Source: CAWHYG01 sp963833505
GTDB lineage: Bacteria; Eisenbacteria; RBG-16-71-46; CAIMUX01
Assembly (NCBI GenBank): GCA_963833505.1
Contig: CAWHYG010000015.1
Span: 124,001-188,000, forward strand
DNA length: 64,000 nucleotides
Direction: 5' to 3'
The position numbers were made by a program, and so were the translations under genes. The notes beneath the pieces are model-generated. The model was not told the DNA's origin. It ran no database searches and saw only the letters and a program-made list of their open reading frames with translations. Of the stretch, positions 1 through 8,015 are shown in pieces (the stretch's first letter is position 1; each line of letters starts with the position of its first letter).

Positions 1-150
1 ATTCGTCCCCATTGTTCCTGCGCCATCCATCCCCGATTGTCCCCTCGTCCCCACTGTTCCCGCGCCGTCCATCCCCGACTGGCCCTTCGTCCCCACCGTC
101 CGCGCGGGGTCCATCCCCGATCGTCCGGTTCCCACCGGCGCGGCGCCGTC
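1..150. repeat. 42-bp in-frame tandem repeat in regulator gene
   Basis: Units start at 25, 67 and 109, each beginning RTCCATCCCCGA, and a partial unit covers 1-24. The unit encodes 14 residues in the C-terminal linker of the sigma54 regulator. Units 1 and 2 are close copies and the third is diverged. The array may continue past the left edge. Confidence 0.85.
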
Positions 151-1344
151 CCCCTCCGACCAGGCCCGGCTTCCGACCTCCACGAACTGGAGATCCGCCG
201 GGACGATCTCCGGGCCGCGGGCGAGCAGGAGCGCCCGTTCGAGCGTGTTCTCGAGCTCGCGCACGTTGCCGGGCCAGTCGTACTCCGCCATGGCGGCGAC
301 GGCCGAGGACGTCAGCCGCCGCGAGGGAAACTGCTTGTGCTCGCAAAGGCGTTCGAGGAGCCCGTCGGCCAGCATCGGGATGTCCTCCCGCCTTGCCCGA
401 AGCGGCGGGATCTCGATCACGACGACCCCGATCCGGTAGAAGAGATCCTCGCGGAAACGGCCCGCGCGGACTCCGGCCTTAAGATCCTGGTTGGTCGCGG
501 CGAGGATGCGTGCGTCCACGTGGATGGGATCGCTCCCGCCGACCCGGGTCGTCTCCTTCTCCTGCAGGACCCGCAGCAGCTTGCTCTGGATCGCGGGACC
601 GATGTTCCCGATCTCGTCGAGGAAGATCGTGCCTCCCTGGGCCAGCTCGAAGCGCCCCGGACGCGTCGTGACCGCGCCGGTGAACGCCCCGCGCACGTGG
701 CCGAAGAGCTCGCTCTCGAACAGCGACTCGACCAGCGCTCCGCAATCCACCGTCACGAACGGATGGTCGCGTCTCGGGCTGGCCCGATGGATGGCGCGCG
801 CGACCAGCTCCTTCCCCGTTCCGCTTTCCCCGAGGATGAGGACGGTGGAGTTGGACGGCCCGACCTTCTCGATCATCTCGCGGATCCGGCCGATGGCCGG
901 GCTTTCCCCGAGGAGGCTGTCGGGTGGCCGCTCCGCCTCGAGGCGGCGGCGCAATTCCTCGTTCTCGAGCGCGAGGCGGCGCTTCTCCAGCGCCCGCGCC
1001 ACCACCAGCCGCAGCGAGTCGGCGTCGAAAGGCTTGGGAAGATAGTCGTAGGCGCCGAGCCGCATGCAATCCACGGCCGATCCTACGCTGGAATAGCCGG
1101 TGATGATGACGACGTCGAGCTCCGGAAAGGACTGCCGGATGCGGCCGAGAAGCTCGGTGCCGTCGAGGCCGGGCATGCGGAGATCGAGGAGAACCAGATC
1201 GATCCTCTCGGTCCGGAGAAAGCGGAGGGCTTCGTAGGCGTCCCGGGCCGTCTCGACTCCGTACCGGCACCGCTGCAGGATCTGCCGGCAGGAGTCGCGG
1301 ATCACCTCCTCGTCGTCGACTACCAGGATGCGCGGAACTTCCAC
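1..1344 (-). CDS. NtrC-family sigma54-dependent response regulator (partial, 3' end off window)
   Basis: The gene reads from a GTG immediately after the stop of the upstream kinase gene and stays open to the left edge (448 codons seen). Residues about 4-118 form a receiver domain (VVDDEE start, phospho-acceptor in LLDLRMPG, conserved KPF). A sigma54 AAA+ domain follows, with Walker A GESGTGKE, the sigma54-contact loop GAFTGA and Walker B GGTIFLDEIG, then WPGNVREL. After the AAA+ domain the chain enters a tandem repeat of 14 residues (42 bp, positions 25-150) rich in Gly, Thr, Met, Asp and Val. The expected Fis-type HTH must lie beyond the window, so the repeat occupies the AAA+-to-HTH linker. 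It is presumably phosphorylated by the adjacent kinase and activates sigma54 promoters. The target genes are not identifiable. Confidence 0.9.
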   Translation of the reverse strand, partial: MEVPRILVVDDEEVIRDSCRQILQRCRYGVETARDAYEALRFLRTERIDLVLLDLRMPGLDGTELLGRIRQSFPELDVVIITGYSSVGSAVDCMRLGAYDYLPKPFDADSLRLVVARALEKRRLALENEELRRRLEAERPPDSLLGESPAIGRIREMIEKVGPSNSTVLILGESGTGKELVARAIHRASPRRDHPFVTVDCGALVESLFESELFGHVRGAFTGAVTTRPGRFELAQGGTIFLDEIGNIGPAIQSKLLRVLQEKETTRVGGSDPIHVDARILAATNQDLKAGVRAGRFREDLFYRIGVVVIEIPPLRARREDIPMLADGLLERLCEHKQFPSRRLTSSAVAAMAEYDWPGNVRELENTLERALLLARGPEIVPADLQFVEVGSRAWSEGDGAAPVGTGRSGMDPARTVGTKGQSGMDGAGTVGTRGQSGMDGAGTMGTN

Positions 1345-2436
1345 TCACTCCCCCTTCCTGAGCGGCAAGAGGACGCGGAACGTGGTTCCGGCGCCCACCG
1401 CGCTCTGCACCTCGATCGTTCCGCCGTGCTGCTGCACGATGCCGTGCGAGATGGCGAGCCCGAGGCCGACTCCCTTGCCCACTTCCTTGGTGGTGAAGAA
1501 CGGCTCGAAAACTCTCGGCAGATTCTCCTCCGGAATTCCGTATCCCGTGTCGGTGACCGCCACGCGGCAGAAACCCTCGCGCTCGGAAAAGCCGCTGCGA
1601 ACGGTCAGGGCCCCGCCGTCGCGCATCGCCTCCAACGCGTTCATGATGATGTTGATGAAGACCTGCTGGATCTTGGCGGCGTCCACCTCGACCCAGAGGG
1701 GAACCGGGCACGGCTCCAGCCGCACCTGCACGCGCTGATAGAGAGGCTGGCGCTCGAGCAGGCGCAACACCTCGACCACGATCCCGTTCAGATCGGCCGA
1801 GGCGATCCGGGGCGGATTCTGGTGCGCGTAGTCGAGGAGGCCGCGGACGATCTCCCGCGCCCGGGTGGCCTGGGTGACGATCCGCTGCATGTTTTCGCGC
1901 CGGGGATCGGCTCCGTCGGTACATTCGAGGAGGAGGTTGCTGCAGAGAAGGATTCCGCCCAGCGGATTGTTGATCTCGTGGGCCACGCCCGCCGCCAGCC
2001 TCCCGGTGGTGGCGAGGCGCTCGGCCTGCAGGATCCGCTCCTCGATCTGCCTGCGATTGGCTTCTTCCCGGCGCTGCAGGGAGGCCGCCATGTGGTCGAG
2101 GGCGGCGCCGAGCGGGTTCACGGCGGCGGTCGCAGGGCGCAGGGATGGACCGGACGCTCGCACCCGGTAGTCCAGATCGCCGTGCGACCACCTTCGCACC
2201 GCCTCGATGAGCGGATGGAGGGACCGCCCCGCGTACCAACCGGCGGCGAAGGTGCCCAGAATCCCGGCCACGACCGCCGCTGCGATCATCGGAATCCGGG
2301 AGTGAATCCCAGCCGGTCCGCCCGGTGCCGGGAGCAGGCGCGCGAAAATCTCCGCGGCCGCCCACCCGACGCCCGCGGCGAGAATGGCCACGCTGACCAA
2401 CAGCCTGACCCGTAGTCCGAGTCGCACTTTCAGCAT
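1345..2436 (-). CDS. Membrane sensor histidine kinase (NtrB/AtoS-like)
   Basis: This 363-residue kinase starts at ATG 2436, preceded by CAGGAG about 10 nt upstream. The N-terminus has two hydrophobic segments (about residues 9-27 and 41-62), then a HAMP-like linker. The dimerisation/H-box is GVAHEINNPLGG, and the ATPase domain shows N box NALEAM, G1 DTGYGIPE and G2 GVGLGLAIS. The periplasmic sensing region between the membrane segments is very short, so the signal may be intramembrane or cytoplasmic. The stop codon abuts the GTG of the sigma54 regulator, so the two genes form a translationally coupled two-component operon. The ATPase domain is the normal compact form here, unlike the kinase at 6057-8015. 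Confidence 0.93.
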   Translation of the reverse strand: MLKVRLGLRVRLLVSVAILAAGVGWAAAEIFARLLPAPGGPAGIHSRIPMIAAAVVAGILGTFAAGWYAGRSLHPLIEAVRRWSHGDLDYRVRASGPSLRPATAAVNPLGAALDHMAASLQRREEANRRQIEERILQAERLATTGRLAAGVAHEINNPLGGILLCSNLLLECTDGADPRRENMQRIVTQATRAREIVRGLLDYAHQNPPRIASADLNGIVVEVLRLLERQPLYQRVQVRLEPCPVPLWVEVDAAKIQQVFINIIMNALEAMRDGGALTVRSGFSEREGFCRVAVTDTGYGIPEENLPRVFEPFFTTKEVGKGVGLGLAISHGIVQQHGGTIEVQSAVGAGTTFRVLLPLRKGE

Positions 2437-2808
2437 CGGGGCTTCGCTCCTGCAACGGCCAGTATACACGCCGGATCCCGCCGCAAGCGGGCGATCTGGC
2501 GGGAACGCGGATTCTCCTTCGGCGGCGCCGCGGGAGTGGCCGTGCGACCGCGCGGGGAGGTTTCTCGATCGCCGACCCTGCGGCAGTACGCCCGAGCATC
2601 GCGGCGCTCTGTGGCAGGGCGCCCGAGCAAGACGCAATCTGCCGCCGGAACACCCTGGCCGCAAGGAGCGCCGGAGATCCACCGGCCTGATCATGTGCCA
2701 AGCGTCAAGAGGTTGCAGTCTCAGCGGCATTCAGGGGATATTCCCGGCTGGCGGGGCGGGAACCGGCCGATCTCCGACCGGAGCGCGCCACGAACCGGCG
2801 AGGTTGGC
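2437..2808. other. Divergent intergenic region, kinase / YciI gene
   Basis: This 372-bp region separates two divergently read genes. On the minus strand a TATACT -10-like hexamer lies at 2461-2466, about 25 bp before the kinase start, but no good -35 was found. No further conserved feature or gene was recognised. Confidence 0.4.
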
Positions 2809-3084
2809 ATGTACTACATCCTTTTCTACACGACCGTAGAGAACTACGTCGAGCGAAGGGCGCCCTACCGCGACGGGCACCTGGCCTACGCGAGGGCAGC
2901 GCATGAGCGCGGCGAGCTGGTCATCGCCGGAGCGCTGGCCGATCCGGCGGATGAGGCCGTCCTGGTGTTCCGCGCGGACGATCCGAAGTCGGTCGAGGAG
3001 TTCGCCCGCCACGATCCCTACGTCACGAACGGGGTCATCGCCCGATGGCGGGTGCGTCCGTGGACGGTGGTCATCGGAGGCTGA
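2809..3084 (+). CDS. YciI family protein
   Basis: This 91-residue protein has the usual size and layout of the YciI/YCII ferredoxin-like fold family: an N-terminal YYILFYTTVENYVERR strand-helix, a central GHLAYARAAHERGEL with the conserved His, then GALADP and a FVRADDP-like segment. Homologues are small dimeric enzymes or enzyme modules, some dehalogenase-like, and the substrate cannot be told from sequence. The ATG at 2809 has only a weak ribosome-binding site (GGCGAGG). It stands alone, divergent from the kinase gene. Confidence 0.88.
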   Translation: MYYILFYTTVENYVERRAPYRDGHLAYARAAHERGELVIAGALADPADEAVLVFRADDPKSVEEFARHDPYVTNGVIARWRVRPWTVVIGG

Positions 3085-3487
3085 CGGCGCGAGGCATCGG
3101 AGCGTCCGGACCCGAGACAAGCGCCGAGGCGCGGCTCGTACCCAGGCGTCGATCGGATTCCGCGCACGCGTGGTTCGCGCGAAGCATCGGCGGCATCGCA
3201 GACACCTGTACCACGGATTTCCGGCCGACCCGGACGATCATCGTATCGAGACGGTCAATCACGACTCGCGCCGGCCGCCGAACGCTTTTCTTTCTCCGTC
3301 GAGCTGTGCATAATCCCCGAGTGGTTCCGCTCTTCAGGGATCGCGCAGAAACGGCGATCCGGAGCAGGAGCCGAATGGTGGATTCCGCCGGCCGCAACCG
3401 ACCGGCGCGTCATTTGGGACCATGGATATCATGACCAACCGGCCGCGGGCTGCGGCCTCAGGGGCCGGGGTTCCGAAGGAGACGTTC
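3085..3487. other. Intergenic region upstream of cytochrome gene
   Basis: This 403-bp stretch has no convincing gene. The reading frames through it lack recognisable protein features. A GAAGGAGA ribosome-binding site lies just before 3488. No clear promoter was found. Confidence 0.4.
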
Positions 3488-4276
3488 ATGTCCAATTCCG
3501 CATCCGTTCGGCCGATCCTGGCCGCCATGGGCGTTGTGCTCGTGCTCGGGGCGCTTCTCGCGGCGGGACCGGCGCGGGCCCAGCTGCAGATCCCCGACAA
3601 GTTCACCAACCTCAAGGTCCTGCCCAAGGACATCTCCAAGGATGACCTGCTCGAAACCATGCACTCGTTCTCGATCGCGCTCGGCGTCCGTTGCAACTAC
3701 TGCCACGTCCAGGAGGGCGGCAATCCCCAAGGGCAGTTCGATTGGGCCTCCGACAGCAAGCCGGAAAAGTCGACCGCGCGCGTCATGTTCCAGATGGTGC
3801 AGTTGATCGACGCCAAGGAGCTGCCGCAGATCACCACCAAGCGCGCCGACAAGGTGGAGGTCCAATGCGAAACCTGCCATCGCGGGCTGGCGCGGCCCAA
3901 GCTCATCGAGGACGTCCTGTCCGAATCGTACAAGGCCGGCGGCTTCGATTCGCTGGCGGCGAAGTATCAGTCGCTGCACAAGGCCTATTACGGAACCGAC
4001 GCGTACAATTTCAGCGACCGCATGCTTCCGGAGCTCGGCCATAAGCTGGCCGGCAAGGACAATCCGGCGGTCGCCGTGCAACTCGCGGACTTCAACCTCA
4101 AGTGGTACCCCGATTCCGGCATGGCCTACCTCGAGGCCGGCCAGGCCCACGCCATGGCGGGCGACAAGGACGAGGCCGTGAAGGACCTGAACAAGGCGAT
4201 CGAGCTGAATCCGGCGCTCAAGGACAACGCCCAGCGGATGCTCCAGAGGTTGCAGGGCGGGGGCGGGGGCAAGTAG
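3488..4276 (+). CDS. Periplasmic c-type cytochrome with TPR tail (reaction-centre-cytochrome-like family)
   Basis: This 262-residue exported protein has a signal peptide (residues 1-31, ending AGPARAQ). Two heme-attachment motifs, CNYCH and CETCH, are embedded in the pattern LGVRCNYCHV...VQCETCHRG seen in the photosynthetic-reaction-centre-cytochrome-like family of non-phototrophs. The C-terminal third (about 185-255) contains TPR-like helices (YLEAGQAHAMAGDKDEAV...AIELNP), followed by a Gly-rich end. It probably acts as a periplasmic electron carrier or as an assembly factor. ATG 3488 is preferred over the in-frame ATG at 3422 because GGAG lies about 6 nt upstream and the signal peptide then starts properly. 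No oxidoreductase partner gene is adjacent. Confidence 0.88.
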   Translation: MSNSASVRPILAAMGVVLVLGALLAAGPARAQLQIPDKFTNLKVLPKDISKDDLLETMHSFSIALGVRCNYCHVQEGGNPQGQFDWASDSKPEKSTARVMFQMVQLIDAKELPQITTKRADKVEVQCETCHRGLARPKLIEDVLSESYKAGGFDSLAAKYQSLHKAYYGTDAYNFSDRMLPELGHKLAGKDNPAVAVQLADFNLKWYPDSGMAYLEAGQAHAMAGDKDEAVKDLNKAIELNPALKDNAQRMLQRLQGGGGGK

Positions 4277-4620
4277 CGGCCGTGGAGGGTCCCCGTCAAA
4301 CGTGGAGACGATGATCTGCTGGTGCTGCACGTTTCAAAATAGCTCGGCGACCGCCTTTAGGGGTGACCTCCTCCTTGAGGTTGCAGACACCACCGGCGAC
4401 GTCGACTGGGCAATTGGGGAGAAGCACCTGTACGTGCCCGCCAACGGGATGGATCCCTGGCTGACACCGTCACCCAGAGGTCCAAGACGGCCGAGCGCTT
4501 CGGCAAGGTGCATTGGCACTTGCTGTGCGGCGCCACGGACATGTCGATCCGTTGCGGTCCTGTTACCAGACTACCCGGGTAGCAGATAGAAGTTGAACGC
4601 GCGGGGCCGAGCTTCGCCCC
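4277..4620. other. Intergenic region with possible degraded coding remnant
   Basis: This 344-bp gap lies between the convergent cytochrome and sigma54-regulator genes. A 95-codon plus-strand frame at 4302-4589 and a second frame ending near 4580 look protein-like in parts (for example GEKHLYVPANGMD and AERFGKVHWHLLC). They could be halves of one frameshifted gene. The family was not recognised. Confidence 0.3.
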
Positions 4621-6060
4621 TCACCGGATCCCGTGCTTCCGGCACAGGTAACGGATCTGGTTCTCGTCCAACCCCAGGATCCGGCCGGCACGGGCTTTGT
4701 TGCCGGCGGTTTCCCGCAGGGTCCGCGTGATCAGTTCGCGCTCGAACGCGGCGACCCTCTCGGAGAACCCATCGGCAGCTCCGATCCCCGAATTGCCCGG
4801 CGAAACAGCCAGGGAACGGCCTGTGTCGGCGGCCGGCGGCAGGCCGGCTTCAGCGGCCGGCGCATGCGACAAGCGGCCCGCCGGCAAGGGCGGCAGGACG
4901 AGATCCCTCGATCGGAGATGATTCCCGTCCAGCAAGACCAGCGAGCTTTCCAGAACGTGTTTGAGCTGGCGGACGTTGCCGGGCCAGGGATACTCCTCCA
5001 ACAGCGCGATCGCGTCGTCGGCCAGGCGAACCTCCGGCCGGCCGGCTTCCTTGCCCACCGCGGCCGTGAGAAACTGGGCCAGGTGGGCGATGTCCTCCTT
5101 GCGCTCGCGGAGCGGCGGGATCGTCACCGTGGCACCCTGGATCCGATAGAGAAGGTCGGGGCGGAATCCGCTGCTTTGGGCCAGTCGGTCCAGCTCCATG
5201 TTGGTGGCCGAGATGAGGCGGACGTCGACCCGCTCTTCCTGATTCGATCCGACCGGCGTATAGGCGCCGGTGTCGAGGAAAAGCAGCAGCTTGCTCTGGG
5301 CGCCCAGGCTCAAGTTGCCGATTTCATCGAGAAAGAGCGTTCCCCCGTCCGCCATCTGGATGCGCCCGGTCTTCGGCGCGGTGGCGCCGGTGTAGGCGCC
5401 CCGAACATGACCGAAGAGCTCGCTTTCCAGCAGGGTTTCGGGGATGGCCGCCCCGTCGACGACGATGAACGGCCCCGAGGAGCAAGGACTTTCACAATGG
5501 ATGGCGCGGGCGAGCGCGCTCTTGCCCGTGCCGCTCTCGCCGAGGAGGAGAATCGAGGTCTTGCTCGCGGCCAGCTTCGCCAGGACGGCAAAGAGGCGCC
5601 GCATCGCCGGACTCTCGCCGACCAGGCTCCCGAAACGATACCGCTCGCGCACCTGGGCGCGCAGATCGCCGAGCTCGCGTTCGAGCGCCGCCCGCAAGAT
5701 CGCGCGCTCGGCCACCACCCGCAGGACCTCGGGGTCGATCGGCTTGTACAAGATGTCTGAAACTCCGCGCCGGATCGCCTCCAGGGCCGCGCTCCGGTCC
5801 TGGTCCCCGGTCACAACCACGATGGGAAGCAACGAATCGAGATCGATCAAGCGCTGTTGGACCGCCAGACCGCCGTCCGCGGTTTCCGTGCACGGGGGAA
5901 GATGCAGGTCGAGGATGACCAGGTCGGCCGGACGTTCGGCCAGCGCTCCCATCGCCTGGTCCCCGTCCCCCGCTTCCGCCACCTCATAGGCATCCTTGAG
6001 GGCGTGGTACAGAAGCCGGCGCTCGATGCGATCGTCATCAATGATCAGGACGGATTTCAT
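4621..6060 (-). CDS. PrsR-like sigma54-dependent response regulator
   Basis: This 479-residue regulator has a receiver (IIDDDR; acceptor in ILDLHLPP; KPID), a sigma54 AAA+ domain (Walker A GESGTGKS, contact loop GAYTGA, Walker B GGTLFLDEIG) and a Fis-type HTH at the C-terminus (TAGNKARAGRILGLDENQ). The receiver wording (LDLHLPP...GGLAVQQ, VVVTGDQDR, KPIDPEVLRVV) matches the PEP-CTERM/exopolysaccharide regulator PrsR group. The contact loop has Tyr in place of the usual Phe. Between AAA+ and HTH is an Ala/Pro/Gly-rich linker of about 50 residues. Its ATG overlaps the kinase stop as ATGA, so the two are co-translated. It likely controls envelope or exopolysaccharide genes, one possible target being the promoter at 10258. 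Confidence 0.9.
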   Translation of the reverse strand: MKSVLIIDDDRIERRLLYHALKDAYEVAEAGDGDQAMGALAERPADLVILDLHLPPCTETADGGLAVQQRLIDLDSLLPIVVVTGDQDRSAALEAIRRGVSDILYKPIDPEVLRVVAERAILRAALERELGDLRAQVRERYRFGSLVGESPAMRRLFAVLAKLAASKTSILLLGESGTGKSALARAIHCESPCSSGPFIVVDGAAIPETLLESELFGHVRGAYTGATAPKTGRIQMADGGTLFLDEIGNLSLGAQSKLLLFLDTGAYTPVGSNQEERVDVRLISATNMELDRLAQSSGFRPDLLYRIQGATVTIPPLRERKEDIAHLAQFLTAAVGKEAGRPEVRLADDAIALLEEYPWPGNVRQLKHVLESSLVLLDGNHLRSRDLVLPPLPAGRLSHAPAAEAGLPPAADTGRSLAVSPGNSGIGAADGFSERVAAFERELITRTLRETAGNKARAGRILGLDENQIRYLCRKHGIR

Positions 6061-8015
6061 GCCGGCCTCGCCTCCGCTTCCGCTTCGCCTCCGAACCCGA
6101 ACTCCATTCGCGCGGTGGTGCCGCGGCCGGGGACACTTTTCACCTCCACCGATCCTCCGAGCTTCCTCAGGATGTCCCGCGCCGTGTACATGCCGACACC
6201 CAGGCCGCCGTCCTTGGTCGTCGAGAACGGGCGGAACAGCTCGTCGCGGATGAACTCCGGCGTCATCCCCGGACCGGTGTCGGAGATCTCCACGAAGTGC
6301 GTTGGCCGGGGGCCGCCGCATCGTCCCGGTGACTCGATCGGGCCGGCGCGAACGCGGGACCTGATTCCACCGGCGCCCGCGCGGGAGTCGACCCGACCGG
6401 CGCGCACGCGGGACCCGATCCCACCGGCGCCCGCGCGGGAATCGATCGGACCGGCGCGCAGACCGAGTTCCCCCTCGCCTTTCATCGCTTCCGCGGCGTT
6501 GACCAGCACGTTGGAGACCGCCTCCGCCAGCATGGCCTCATCGGTTGCCACGGCAAGCCCCACGGGAACCCGGCGCTCGACACGGATCCCCGGCCAGACG
6601 GAAGTGATGCGGGCATGGACCAGGCCGCCCAGAAGGAGGTCGAGCCGGACCTCCTTGAGCTGAGGCGCTGTTTCGGAGTCCTTCTGGCGAAGCTCCAGGG
6701 TCAGGTTCTTGACCCGGTCCGTCAGGCCTTCCATGAGCGGCAGGAACTCGGCCTGGAACTCCGGATCGTCGCGGCGCACCTTGAGGTTGTACATGAGCAG
6801 GGTCATCTGGGAAGCCACGCCCTTCAGCTCGTGCATGATCCGGGACCGTAGGCGCGCGATCGCCTTCGCCTCGCCCGCCAGCGTCAGGTCATAGGCCATC
6901 TGGTTGACGTGCGCTCCGATGGTTCCGAACTCGTCCCGGCGGGCGATGCGGATCGTCCGACTCAGGTCCCCCCGGGCCATGGCCCCCGTTCCGGCGGCGA
7001 TTTCTTCCACCGCGTCGCCGATGCCCCGCGTCACGTAGACGATTCCCAGCGCGACGAGAAGACACGTGAGAAAGACCTGCACGGCCGAGATGACGACCGC
7101 GCGTCGGATCGGCGCCAACGCGGGCGCAAGGGGGACGGAGCTGCCCAGAAGCCAACCGGTGGAGGCCTGGCGGCACGCCCCGTAGAGCCGGCCTCGGGAA
7201 ATCACGAACCGGCATCCCGGCGACACGGACTTTGCAATGCTCCCGCCCGGGTCCGACTCGATGAAGGCCGCCTCCGCCCGATTGACCAGGTCACAAGCCG
7301 GAAAGGACCGGCCGATGAGACTCAGGTCCGAAGCGTAGAGCATCCGCCAGATTCCCCGATCCTCCGTCGCGCTGAGCACGGTCAAGGTCGGGGAAGGAAG
7401 AGGCGCCTGCCCTTCCAGAAGCCACCGGAGCATCGTGACGGTCGAAAGCTCTTCGAACACGAGCAACGGCGAGGACGGTTCGGGAACCGGAAGGCGCGCG
7501 CCGAAAGCGATGATCGCACCATTGCTGCGCGGAGTCTTCGCCCAGGCTTCCCAGGCATCCGCGTCCTGGTTCCGCAAGTTCCGGCGCGCCGCCTCCAGGT
7601 AGGGCACCGCGGACACCGGCACTACGGCGGTCCTCAAGCTGTAACCGTCGGAGCTGACCGCGCACACGCTGTCGCGGTCGGTGAAGACGACGAGCATCCG
7701 CGAGACCAGCATCGGCCTGAGGTCGAAACAGGTCGCAAGGCGGCCGGTCTGCGCGGACCAGGAAGGGAGGTCGCGCCTCTGCTGTGGCGAGAGGCAGGTG
7801 TTCAACCCCTCCAGGAAGCAATGGAGATAGCTTTGGCGGGCCGCGATCTCCTGGTCGATCCCGAGAGCCAGCGCATCCATCGACTTGCCCAGCCGGTCCT
7901 TCTGGCCCTCGATCGCGTAGCGGACGGCTCCCGACGTGACGAGCGCCCCGACCAGGGTGACCGGAATAACCGCCAGCCCGCCCAGGACGACGAACAATTT
8001 CGTCTTGAGCGTCAT
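6057..8015 (-). CDS. PrsK-like sensor histidine kinase with repeat-bearing loop in the ATPase domain
   Basis: This 652-residue kinase has two membrane segments (about residues 7-28 and 310-330) bracketing a 280-residue periplasmic sensor, then HAMP (RGIGDAVEEIAAGTGAMARGDL). The His box is atypical, MHELKGVASQM, as in PrsK kinases, rather than HExxNP. The ATPase domain has N box NVLVNAAEAM, G1 DTGPGMTP and GGLGVGMYT. Between the N box and G1 box, residues about 516-560 are a Gly/Arg/Ala/Ser-rich insertion made of 18-residue repeats, where related kinases have a short beta-hairpin. The start overlaps the upstream solute-binding-protein stop by ATGA. The fold should tolerate the insertion because it is in an exposed loop. 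Confidence 0.9.
   Translation of the reverse strand: MTLKTKLFVVLGGLAVIPVTLVGALVTSGAVRYAIEGQKDRLGKSMDALALGIDQEIAARQSYLHCFLEGLNTCLSPQQRRDLPSWSAQTGRLATCFDLRPMLVSRMLVVFTDRDSVCAVSSDGYSLRTAVVPVSAVPYLEAARRNLRNQDADAWEAWAKTPRSNGAIIAFGARLPVPEPSSPLLVFEELSTVTMLRWLLEGQAPLPSPTLTVLSATEDRGIWRMLYASDLSLIGRSFPACDLVNRAEAAFIESDPGGSIAKSVSPGCRFVISRGRLYGACRQASTGWLLGSSVPLAPALAPIRRAVVISAVQVFLTCLLVALGIVYVTRGIGDAVEEIAAGTGAMARGDLSRTIRIARRDEFGTIGAHVNQMAYDLTLAGEAKAIARLRSRIMHELKGVASQMTLLMYNLKVRRDDPEFQAEFLPLMEGLTDRVKNLTLELRQKDSETAPQLKEVRLDLLLGGLVHARITSVWPGIRVERRVPVGLAVATDEAMLAEAVSNVLVNAAEAMKGEGELGLRAGPIDSRAGAGGIGSRVRAGRVDSRAGAGGIRSRVRAGPIESPGRCGGPRPTHFVEISDTGPGMTPEFIRDELFRPFSTTKDGGLGVGMYTARDILRKLGGSVEVKSVPGRGTTARMEFGFGGEAEAEARPA
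6336..6467. repeat. 54-bp tandem repeat inside kinase ATPase domain
   Basis: Units lie at 6336-6389 and 6390-6443, with a partial third at 6444-6467. Each 54-bp unit itself looks like two 27-bp half-units sharing CCGGCGC and GCGGGA cores. The frame is kept, giving 18 residues per unit. Confidence 0.9.

Noticed and set aside
37..2415. Long plus-strand open frame antisense to the kinase-regulator genes
   Set aside because: High-GC shadow of the minus-strand genes; its Arg/Pro/Asp-rich product has no domains and the opposite strand has clear motifs.
4514..4528. Sigma54-like motif TGGCAC-N7-TGC on the plus strand
   Set aside because: Spacing is right but it points into the 3' end of a minus-strand gene, with no plus-strand gene to drive; probably chance.
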